Source of the DNA: Gemmataceae bacterium
Lineage (GTDB): Bacteria; Planctomycetota; Planctomycetia; Gemmatales; Gemmataceae
Assembly: GCA_020847555.1 (NCBI GenBank)
Contig: JADLBT010000070.1
Coordinates: 1-24,959 of the forward strand
DNA length: 24,959 nucleotides
Direction: 5' to 3'
Positions 6,759-12,425 of this stretch are shown here, in pieces. Numbering within the stretch: the stretch's first letter is position 1; every line of letters starts with the position of its first letter. Made by a program: the position numbers and the translations under genes. The notes beneath the pieces were generated by a model. That model saw only the letters and a list, made by a program, of their open reading frames with translations. It was not told the DNA's origin and searched no databases.

Positions 6759-7732
6759 GCCTGCGCGTCCTCGCTCCCGGTCTGCACACGCTGGTCGTCG
6801 ATTTCGGCCGGTCGCATTGCCGCAGCCTCGGCGTGCCGGTGGGCGGAGCTGCGGACCGCACCGCGCTTGCGCTCGGTAACGCCCTGGTCGGCAACCCGCC
6901 CGATGCCGCGGCGCTGGAATTCACCCTCGTCGGTCCCACCCTCCAGGCGGGGTGCGACCTGGCGTGCGTGGTGTACGGCGCGCCGTTCGATCTGGAGAGC
7001 GATCGGCAGCGACTCGCCGTCGGCACGACTTTCACCCTGACCGCTGGCGAGATCCTGCAGATTCGCGGGACTTCCGAGAAGGTGCGCGCCTACCTGTGCG
7101 TGGGCGGCGGGCTGCAAACGCCGGCGGTTCTCGGCAGCCGTTCGGGCCTGACTGCGATCCGTGAAGGAGATGAATTACCCTGTGTCCCCGGCCGGATAGG
7201 CCGGCGGTTCTTTCGGCACCCGCTGCCCTGGGAGCACGAGCGCGACCTGCGGCGGCCGGCGGGACCGCTGCTCCAACCGCTCCGGAGCCTCCCCGGCCCG
7301 CAAGCGGACTGGTTCCCGTCGGCGGCTGGAGTGACGCACGCGCAGCCCGACCGGGCCGCGCTACGGTTTCGCGTAACCCCCGCGAGCAACCGCATGGGCC
7401 TGCGCCTGGACGGACCGCCATTGCCCGTGCCGGACCGCGAACTCGTTTCCGAGCCGGTCTGCCCCGGAGCGGTCCAGGTGACGCGCGATGGCCAGTGCAT
7501 CATCCTCGGCATCGACGGCCAGACGATCGGCGGTTATCCCAAGATCGCCCAGATCATCGGCGCCGACCTCGACGCGCTCGGCCAGCTCCGCCCCGGCGAC
7601 GAGGTGTGCCTCGTCCGGGTCACCCTGGAAGAGGCTGAACTGTGCTACCGCCGCAAGCAGGCGGCACTGAGCGCGTGGGTGACGCGCCTGCGCGCCGCGC
7701 TGGCAGGGGCGTGCGAGACACACCAGGGTTAA
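6755..7732 (+). CDS. pxpC: 5-oxoprolinase subunit C (biotin-dependent carboxyltransferase family, KipA/AHS2)
   Basis: PxpC works with PxpA and PxpB on 5-oxoproline. The 325-residue product matches the AHS2 domain along its length: the LRVLAPGLHTLVVDFGR opening, SLGVPVGGAADRTALALGNALVGNPPDAAALE, a GTSEKVRAYLCVGGGL segment, SNRMGLRLDG (about 210-219), and the C-terminal ILGIDGQTIGGYPKIAQIIGADLDALGQLRPGDEV block. The start ATG at 6755 overlaps the pxpA stop (ATGA). The AHS1 domain (PxpB/KipI) is neither fused to this protein nor present as a separate gene in the window, although fusions of AHS1-AHS2 occur in other bacteria. An open frame extends upstream in the same phase within pxpA, but its translation does not look like AHS1, so it is a shadow. 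A strong terminator follows at once. Confidence 0.95.
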   Translation: MSLRVLAPGLHTLVVDFGRSHCRSLGVPVGGAADRTALALGNALVGNPPDAAALEFTLVGPTLQAGCDLACVVYGAPFDLESDRQRLAVGTTFTLTAGEILQIRGTSEKVRAYLCVGGGLQTPAVLGSRSGLTAIREGDELPCVPGRIGRRFFRHPLPWEHERDLRRPAGPLLQPLRSLPGPQADWFPSAAGVTHAQPDRAALRFRVTPASNRMGLRLDGPPLPVPDRELVSEPVCPGAVQVTRDGQCIILGIDGQTIGGYPKIAQIIGADLDALGQLRPGDEVCLVRVTLEEAELCYRRKQAALSAWVTRLRAALAGACETHQG

Positions 7733-7760
7733 AGCCCGCGGGACGCGCCCCGCGGGCTTT
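7731..7760 (+). terminator. Terminator after pxpC
   Basis: A perfect 12-bp stem (AAAGCCCGCGGG, 7731-7742, with its complement at 7749-7760) has a 6-nt loop. It overlaps the pxpC stop codon and could extend by GGGTT/AACCC on the outside. Its A3...T3 edges make it usable in both directions. It resembles a half-unit of the dispersed repeats. Confidence 0.75.
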
Positions 7761-7791
7761 GTAACCCCTTCTCATGGCGGCCCCGCGCGGG

Positions 7792-7819
7792 TTGCAAGTC
7801 GTGGGCTTTCCTGTAGATT
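7792..7819 (+). promoter_or_regulatory. Possible promoter of the 2-hydroxyacid dehydrogenase gene
   Basis: TTGCAA (7792-7797) and TAGATT (7814-7819) are spaced by 16 nt, placing a start near 7826 and a leader of about 50 nt. Each box matches 4 of 6 consensus bases. Confidence 0.4.
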
Positions 7820-7876
7820 GGCAATGCCCGTCGCCCTTCCACCCAGCCCGCCCAGACTCGAAGGACGATTTACCCC

Positions 7877-8857
7877 ATGCTGAAAGTCCTGATTTCCCCC
7901 GCGACCCTGGTTGGCGTCGAGGCGTCATACCTGCAGCTGCTGCGCGACGCCGGGTTCGAGCCGATCTTTCCGACCGAGTGCCGCCAGCTGACCGAGGACG
8001 AGCTGCTCGGTTACCTGAAGGGCGTCTCGGCCGCCATCGCCGGGTCCGAGCCGTACACGCGGCGCGTGCTCGAGGCGATGCCGACCCTGCGCGTCATCGC
8101 CCGGGCCGGGGTCGGGTACGACGCGGTCGATCTGAAGGCAGCGACCGAGCGCGGGGTCGCCGTGTGCATCGCCCCGGGGACGAACCAGGACGCGGTCGCT
8201 GAACACACCCTGGCGCTGATCCTCGGCCTGGCCAAGGATATTGTCAACCAGCATGCCGGGACGCGCTGCGGTCGGTGGCCGCGCCGGTCGAACCTGCCGC
8301 TGCGCGGCCGTACCCTCGGCATCGCCGGCCTGGGACGGATCGGCAAGGCGGTCGCCGTCCGCGCGGCCGCGTTCGACATGCGCCTGCTGGCGTATGAGCC
8401 GTTCCCCGACCGGGTCTTCGTCGAGCGCCACGGTATCACGCTGGTGCCGATGGAGCGCCTCCTCGCCGAGGCCGACTTCCTCACTCTGCACATCCCGCTG
8501 ACGGCCGAGTCGCGCCGCCTGATCAACCGGCGAACGCTGGCGCAGATGAAGCCGACCGCGTTCCTGGTGAACACGGCGCGCGGCGGACTGGTGTGCGAGA
8601 CCGACCTGATCGAGGCGCTGCGGACGGGCCAACTCGCCGGGGCCGCGCTGGACGTGTTCGAGGAGGAGCCGCCCCCGCCGTGCGCGCTGTTCGAGATGGA
8701 CAACGTACTGGTGACACCGCACACGGCTGGCGTGGACCTGCAGTCGCGCGATGACATGGCGCTGTCATCGGCCCGGGCGATCGTGGCGCTGAGTCGGGGC
8801 GAGTGGCCGGCCGAGCAGGTCGTCAACCAGGACGTGCGAGCCGCCTTCCGCTGGTAA
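7877..8857 (+). CDS. D-2-hydroxyacid dehydrogenase, phosphoglycerate dehydrogenase type
   Basis: A 326-residue NAD-dependent dehydrogenase. It has the Rossmann loop GLGRIG at 151-156, preceded by LRGRTLGIA, and the catalytic triad of the family: R235 (NTARGG), E264 (FEEEP) and H282 (TPHTAG). The RVIARAGVGYDAVDL segment (72-86) and PGTNQDAVAEHTLALIL (100-116) are typical of SerA-like enzymes, which oxidise 3-phosphoglycerate in serine synthesis. The protein lacks the C-terminal ACT or ASB regulatory domains of long SerA, so it is the short form; other 2-hydroxyacid substrates are possible, and I leave the symbol blank. The gene is monocistronic, ending before a bidirectional hairpin shared with the convergent gene to the right. 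Confidence 0.93.
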   Translation: MLKVLISPATLVGVEASYLQLLRDAGFEPIFPTECRQLTEDELLGYLKGVSAAIAGSEPYTRRVLEAMPTLRVIARAGVGYDAVDLKAATERGVAVCIAPGTNQDAVAEHTLALILGLAKDIVNQHAGTRCGRWPRRSNLPLRGRTLGIAGLGRIGKAVAVRAAAFDMRLLAYEPFPDRVFVERHGITLVPMERLLAEADFLTLHIPLTAESRRLINRRTLAQMKPTAFLVNTARGGLVCETDLIEALRTGQLAGAALDVFEEEPPPPCALFEMDNVLVTPHTAGVDLQSRDDMALSSARAIVALSRGEWPAEQVVNQDVRAAFRW

Positions 8858-8875
8858 CCCCAGGGCTTCGGAACA

Positions 8876-8914
8876 GGGGCCGTGGAGCGGCATTCGAGCC
8901 CGCCCCACGGCCCC
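8876..8914. terminator. Bidirectional terminator-like hairpin
   Basis: GGGGCCGTGG (8876-8885) pairs with CCACGGCCCC (8905-8914). An inner GCGG/CCGC pairing (8887-8890 with 8900-8903) extends the stem. It lies between convergent stop codons at 8857 and 8925. Confidence 0.7.
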
Positions 8915-8924
8915 TCGGGCTTCG

Positions 8925-9371
8925 CTACTGCAGCTTGCCGATGTCGTCGCAGCGGATGATCTTGAACCGCGCCCCGTCCCAGTAGAACCCAGCCTCCGCC
9001 GGTTCGAGCAGCAGCCCGTAGCAGGCGTCGAGCGGCACCTTGAAGCGATTGGCGTAGCCCTGCGCCCGCTTGGCGGCGAGCACGTCGGCCAGCTTCCCCC
9101 ACTTGCCCTTCGCGGCAAGAACGTCGATGCCCTTCTTCGAGATCTCCCTGCGCGTCAGCAGGGCCGCGAGTTCGCTGGCGATCTTGCTCCGGTCCGCCTT
9201 GGCAGGGAACTGGAAGTGTTTCGCCGCCCGGTCGTAATCCTTCGCCTCCAGCGCGGCCAGAACCTCACGCAGCACCTGGACCGCCTTCTCCTTCGTCGGC
9301 TGCGTCTGGGCGGCCGACGTCGTCGCACACGCGCCGACGAGTACCACTGCAAGCCACTCGCGTCTGAGCAT
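8925..9371 (-). CDS. Exported protein of unknown function
   Basis: A 148-residue product with a signal peptide (MLRREWLAVVLVGACATTSAA, cleavage likely after SAA at about 21). An Ala/Lys-rich helical region follows (KEKAVQVLREVLAALEAKDYDRAAKHF), then an ADRSKIASELAALLTRREIS segment and a C-terminal part with AGFYWDGARFKIIRCDDIGKLQ. The layout (short helical repeat, then a beta-like strand with Trp/Tyr/Phe) resembles small exported domains that accumulate in planctomycete genomes, but I do not recognise a family. AGGAGGT lies 6 nt before the ATG (complement of 9378-9384), a near-perfect ribosome site. The gene follows the CoA-transferase on the same strand after 51 bp, so read-through is possible, although a GC hairpin lies between them. 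Confidence 0.8.
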   Translation of the reverse strand: MLRREWLAVVLVGACATTSAAQTQPTKEKAVQVLREVLAALEAKDYDRAAKHFQFPAKADRSKIASELAALLTRREISKKGIDVLAAKGKWGKLADVLAAKRAQGYANRFKVPLDACYGLLLEPAEAGFYWDGARFKIIRCDDIGKLQ

Positions 9372-9398
9372 ACTCCACCTCCTGTGTTGCAGGTAGCA

Positions 9399-9420
9399 GG
9401 CGGGGCCGGACGGCCCGCCC
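9399..9420 (-). terminator. GC hairpin after the CoA-transferase gene
   Basis: GGCGGG-G-CC (9399-9407) pairs with GGCCCGCC (9412-9419) with one bulged G. It lies just after the minus-strand stop at 9423. There is no T-run, so termination strength is doubtful. Confidence 0.35.
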
Positions 9421-9422
9421 TG

Positions 9423-10586
9423 TCAAGGGGCTCGGTTCGGACCTGCCTTCGGATCCTGGCGGACCTCGGCCCGGATCCGCTCGCCATCCTCGTCGAGGTC
9501 GGGCGCGAGGCGGCGCGTCGGCGGGTCGGGGAAGGCGTCGAACTTGATCGGATTGCCGGCCATGCGCAGCGTGCCCGCGCGGACGATCATGTTCCGCGCC
9601 TGTACCTGCGGGTGTTCGACCGCGTCCGCGACCGTGTTGATCGGGCTGCACGGCACCCCGGCCGCCTCGAACACCGCCGTCCAGTAGGCCGCCGGCGCGG
9701 TCCGCAGGACCGACTCCAGCAGCCCTTTCAGCGCCTCGACGTGGCGGGCGCGGTCCGCGTTTGTGGCGAAGCGTGCGTCCGCCGCCCACGCGCGGTGCCC
9801 GAGCGCCGCGCACAGTCGGGCGAACAGGCCGTCGTTGCCGACCGCGACGATCAGCGGGCGGTCGGCCGTGTCGTAGGGCTCGAACGGGGCGATCGACGGG
9901 TGGCGGTTGCCGATCGGCCCGGGCACCTGTCCGGTCGTGGCGTAGCGCTGGACCGCACTCTCCAGGATGGCGATCTGACCGTCGAGCATGCTCACATCGA
10001 CCTTCAGCCCGGCCCCAGTGCGCTCGCGGTGATACAGGGCGCTCGTGATGCCGGCCAGCAGGAACAGTCCGCCGGTGATGTCGCCGACCGACGTGCCAGC
10101 CTTCGTCGGCGGGCTGCCCGGGTGGCCGGTGATGCTCATCAGCCCGCTCGCGGCCTGCACGATCATGTCATACGCCGGCCGCTCGCGCCACGGCCCGCTG
10201 TCGCCGAACCCCGACACGGCCGCGTAGATCAGGCGCGGGTTCACCTCTCGCAACCGCTCGTAGCCGAGGCCGAGCCGGTCAAGCGTCCCCGGGCGAAAGT
10301 TCTCCACGAGCACGTCGCCGCGCCGCACCAGCTCACGCAGCACGGCGCGGTCCGCCTTGTCCTTGAGGTTGAGGGCGACGCTCTCCTTGCCGCGGTTGAG
10401 AGATAGGAAGTACGCCGACCGGCCCTCGACGAACGGACCGAAGCGGCGCGAGTCGTCGCCGCCGTCGGGGTTCTCGACCTTGATGACGCGGGCGCCCAAC
10501 TCGGCCAGCATCATCGTGCAGAACGGGCCAGCCAGAACGCGCGTCAGGTCGATCACCACCACGTCGGCCAGCGGACCGGCGCCCAT
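9423..10586 (-). CDS. Family III CoA-transferase (CaiB/BaiF type)
   Basis: Predicted to move CoA between carboxylic acids (formyl-CoA:oxalate, carnitine or succinyl-CoA type). The 387-residue product has the family opening VVVIDLTRVLAGPFCTMMLAELGARVIKVE, the RRFGPF and LNRGKESVALNLK segments, VENFRPGTLDRLGLGYE (95-110) and AYDMIVQAASGLMS, with the candidate nucleophile D140. A GGLFLLAGITSALYHRERTG stretch and the C-terminal GVPCSPINTVADAVEHPQVQARNM block follow. The substrate cannot be named. The start at 10586 has GGGAGGAA upstream at 7-nt spacing; the open frame continues far upstream but only as low-complexity shadow. It is divergent from the exported protein at 10765. No oxalate decarboxylase, carnitine or acyl-CoA dehydrogenase gene lies beside it. 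Confidence 0.93.
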   Translation of the reverse strand: MGAGPLADVVVIDLTRVLAGPFCTMMLAELGARVIKVENPDGGDDSRRFGPFVEGRSAYFLSLNRGKESVALNLKDKADRAVLRELVRRGDVLVENFRPGTLDRLGLGYERLREVNPRLIYAAVSGFGDSGPWRERPAYDMIVQAASGLMSITGHPGSPPTKAGTSVGDITGGLFLLAGITSALYHRERTGAGLKVDVSMLDGQIAILESAVQRYATTGQVPGPIGNRHPSIAPFEPYDTADRPLIVAVGNDGLFARLCAALGHRAWAADARFATNADRARHVEALKGLLESVLRTAPAAYWTAVFEAAGVPCSPINTVADAVEHPQVQARNMIVRAGTLRMAGNPIKFDAFPDPPTRRLAPDLDEDGERIRAEVRQDPKAGPNRAP

Positions 10587-10687
10587 CGGCAGGTTCCTCC
10601 CGAGTTCCGCCGCCGACTCGCAAGCGGCGGGTTGAGGCTTCATTCTGGGGCGCGCCGCCGCCCGGTTCAAGGAGAAAGCGCGGACCG

Positions 10688-10715
10688 TTGACGCGGCCCC
10701 GGCCCGGCATAGACT
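10688..10715 (+). promoter_or_regulatory. Promoter for the 10765 gene
   Basis: TTGACG (10688-10693), a 16-nt spacer and TAGACT (10710-10715) predict a start near 10722 and a 43-nt leader. The -35 matches 5 of 6 and the -10 matches 4 of 6. Confidence 0.55.
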
Positions 10716-10764
10716 CGCAGGTGCGCGGTCCTGCCCACCCGCCGAGACACTCCGGAGGTGTGCG

Positions 10765-11481
10765 ATGCTCCGATCGAGTCTGTTCGCCGGCCTGCTCGTG
10801 CTCGCCGGCTTCGCGGCCGACCTCCTGCCCGGCCCCGGCCAGGAAGTGCCGGAAGACTTCACGAAGGCCGACCTCAAGACCCTGGGGGTCGAGCCGGTCT
10901 CGCCCCGGAAAGACCCGAAGACGGGGTTCGTCGTCGGAGGAAAGAACGAGACGGCCCTGATCCGCAAGCTGACCGAAATCGCCGGCCGCAGAATCGCGTC
11001 GCTGGAGAAGGACATGCGCCCCGGCCAGCTGTCGCGGCTTGGCTTCCTCGGTAAGGACGAGAGCCTTCTCGACGTGCTCGCGATGGACAACGGGTACGTC
11101 GTCGAGCAGCTGGGGCTGACGCACCAGGAACTGGCCCGGCATCTCCACGTCCTCGGAGCGGTCGCCCTCCGGCAGTACCGCGCCGACACGAAGGCCGGAC
11201 GCAAGCCGGCCGGGCGAGAAATCCTCTATCACGGCAAGCGGTTCAAGCTCACGGCCGCCTGCTTCCGCGGGCTCATCACCTCGCCCTTCGAGGACGACAC
11301 GAAGACGAACTGTGAGGCGACGGTCCAGAACGTCGGCACCGGCAAGAAGCTGACCTACTCGCTGCTGATCCCGCACATGGTCGAGCGCTACGGATTCTAC
11401 GAGGGCAAGGGCACGCCGTACCGGGTGGACCCGCGCGCGATTCTGGACGTCCTCGACTTCCTCAGACCGAAGAAGGCGTAA
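10765..11481 (+). CDS. Exported protein of unknown function
   Basis: A 238-residue product with an N-terminal signal (MLRSSLFAGLLVLAGFAADLL; cleavage site unclear, possibly after the PG-rich stretch near residue 26). The mature protein has a VVGGKNETALIRKLTEIAGRRIASLEKDM segment, a LAMDNGYVVEQLGLTHQELARHLHVL helix pair, a basic YHGKRFKL strand and the SPFEDDTKTNCEATVQNVGTGKKLTYSLLIPHMVERYGFYEG block. It has two Cys, at about 169 and 185, which could form a disulfide after export. I recognise no family. The start has GGAGG at 10754-10758 with 6-nt spacing. It is divergent from the CoA-transferase, and its stop runs directly into repeat copy B. Confidence 0.8.
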   Translation: MLRSSLFAGLLVLAGFAADLLPGPGQEVPEDFTKADLKTLGVEPVSPRKDPKTGFVVGGKNETALIRKLTEIAGRRIASLEKDMRPGQLSRLGFLGKDESLLDVLAMDNGYVVEQLGLTHQELARHLHVLGAVALRQYRADTKAGRKPAGREILYHGKRFKLTAACFRGLITSPFEDDTKTNCEATVQNVGTGKKLTYSLLIPHMVERYGFYEGKGTPYRVDPRAILDVLDFLRPKKA

Positions 11482-11483
11482 GG

Positions 11484-11582
11484 AGTGAGGAGCCAAAGTC
11501 CACGGGCGGCGGCCCGTGAGGAAAGTCGCCAGCGCTTCGCCTACGGGGCGCCACCCGTGGGCTTTCTCTGCCCCTCCTCACT
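11484..11582 (-). repeat. Dispersed double-hairpin repeat, copy B (inverted)
   Basis: The core runs from AAAGTCCACGGG (11495) to CCCGTGGGCTTT (ending 11565) with a central agcgctt. Read on the minus strand it lines up with copies A and C, so it is inserted in the opposite orientation. An outer inverted repeat, AGTGAGGAG (11484-11492) and CTCCTCACT (11574-11582), frames it. The first hairpin arm has drifted (gtccacggg/cccgtgag). Confidence 0.85.
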
Positions 11583-11711
11583 TCCCATGCCCCATTCCCC
11601 GCTGAGAAAGGCCCCACCGCCTGCGACCGGATCTCAAGTAGATCGCGCCGGATCCGTCGCCTGCGCTCCAGGCTGGTCGTGCGGTTCTTCACGAATCTCA
11701 CCAGTCCCTTC

Positions 11712-11739
11712 TTGACACCCGCGTCAGGACGGGTAGAGT
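11712..11739 (+). promoter_or_regulatory. feo operon promoter
   Basis: A perfect TTGACA (11712-11717) is followed after 16 nt by TAGAGT (11734-11739). The predicted start, near 11746, falls inside the Fur-box-like palindrome, 50 nt before the first feoA. Confidence 0.6.
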
Positions 11740-11743
11740 AAGA

Positions 11744-11760
11744 TTGAGATTCAGTCTCAA
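11744..11760 (+). promoter_or_regulatory. Fur-box-like operator
   Basis: TTGAGA (11744-11749), TTCAG, TCTCAA (11755-11760) is a perfect 6-5-6 inverted repeat. Aligned as a 7-1-7 site (11745-11759) it matches the known Fur core TGATAATnATTATCA at 11 of 14 defined bases. Its place just after the -10 box and before ferrous iron uptake genes fits repression by an iron-loaded Fur-family protein. Confidence 0.65.
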
Positions 11761-11795
11761 CAAGAGAGGCCGAATCGAGGGCGCATTGGAGGGAC

Positions 11796-12041
11796 ATGCC
11801 CGTGCATGATCTGCTGCCGCTGGAACTGCTCGATTCGGGCGCGTGGGCCGACGTGGCGGAGGTGAGTGGGGAGGCCGGCTGGGTGAGCCGCCTGGCGGAG
11901 ATGGGCGTGCGCATCGGCAGCCGCCTGTGCGTCCTGCAGCCCGGCAGTCCGTGCCTGCTGCAGGTCGGCGAGGCTCGCCTGAGCCTGCGCCCCGACTGGG
12001 GGATGCAGATCCTCGTTCGCCCGCTGCCGGCCGTCGGCTAA
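11796..12041 (+). CDS. feoA: FeoA-like protein 1
   Basis: An 81-residue SH3-like cytoplasmic protein that is thought to regulate or support the FeoB ferrous iron transporter. It has the FeoA pattern: LPLELLDSGAWADVAEVSG, the helix RLAEMGVRIGSRLCVLQPG (the usual 'L-x-x-M-G-hydrophobic-x-x-G' element), and a strand pair ending ARLSLRPDWGMQILV. The ATG at 11796 is only 3 nt after GGAGG (11788-11792), so the in-frame GTG at 11802, with 9-nt spacing, may be the real start. It is the first gene of the operon and is separated from the second feoA by 59 bp. The two FeoA copies differ strongly, which suggests separate roles rather than a recent duplication. Confidence 0.88.
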   Translation: MPVHDLLPLELLDSGAWADVAEVSGEAGWVSRLAEMGVRIGSRLCVLQPGSPCLLQVGEARLSLRPDWGMQILVRPLPAVG

Positions 12042-12100
12042 GGCCCGCCTCGCTCCCTCCCTCCCGCCGCGTCTCTCGCCCGCTTGCCCCGGAGCCTGCC

Positions 12101-12352
12101 ATGCCGTCCCTGGATCAGCTGCGCCTCGGCCAGCGGGCCTGCGTCGAGACCGTCGTCGGCGACGATGCGGTCGTGCAGCGTATCCTCGAAATGGGCCTGC
12201 TGGAGGGGGAGGAGGTCGAGGTGATCGGCTTCGCCCCGCTCGGCGACCCGATGGAGATCCGTCTGCGCGACTACCGGCTGAGCCTGCGCCGCAGCGAGGC
12301 GGCGCGGGTCATCGTTCAAAGGATGAGGGATTCGGAGAGGGATGAAGGATGA
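12101..12352 (+). CDS. feoA: FeoA-like protein 2
   Basis: An 83-residue FeoA-family protein with LDQLRLGQRACVETVVGDDAVVQRILEMGLLEGEEVEVIGFAPLGDPMEIRLRDYRLSLRRSEAARVIV; the LEMGLLEGEEVEVIG element and DPMEIRLRDYRLSLR strand pair are canonical. The ATG at 12101 has GGAG at 12091-12094 and matches the family N-terminus; the open frame extends upstream over feoA 1 in another phase, as shadow. The last residues (about 75-83, QRMRDSERDEG) are encoded by GA-rich repeat sequence that continues past the stop as a long inverted repeat, so the tail looks repeat-derived. It lies between feoA 1 and feoB and is probably co-transcribed with both. Confidence 0.92.
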   Translation: MPSLDQLRLGQRACVETVVGDDAVVQRILEMGLLEGEEVEVIGFAPLGDPMEIRLRDYRLSLRRSEAARVIVQRMRDSERDEG

Positions 12353-12406
12353 GGGATGAGGAAAGACAGACCAGCTTGCTGCTGTTTCCCCTCATCCCTC
12401 ATCCTT
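12345..12406 (+). repeat. GA-rich long inverted repeat between feoA 2 and feoB
   Basis: A perfect 17-bp stem (12345-12361 with 12390-12406, made of GGATGAGGGATGAGG units) continues inward as GAAA..CAG / CTGTTTC pairing. This makes one hairpin of about 60 nt. It overlaps the feoA 2 stop and ends 20 nt before the feoB start. More copies of the GGATGAGGGA unit lie just upstream (12321-12344). Similar outer arms frame repeats A and B, but the CCCACGGG core is missing here. Confidence 0.85.
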
Positions 12407-12425
12407 TCCTCCGACTGGTTCTCCC

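Larger units (their letters stand above)
11482..11795. other. Intergenic region before the feo operon
   Basis: These 314 bp hold repeat copy B (11484-11582), about 120 bp with no recognised feature, and then the feo promoter and Fur-box-like palindrome (11712-11760). No small gene is credible here. Confidence 0.6.

Noticed and set aside
10587..11204. N-terminal extension of the CoA-transferase frame
   Set aside because: The sequence is antisense to the exported protein gene and low-complexity; a GGGAGGAA ribosome site marks the start at 10586.
10333..11496. 387-residue minus-strand ORF spanning the CoA-transferase promoter region
   Set aside because: It overlaps two well-supported genes in other frames and has no recognisable domain or signal.
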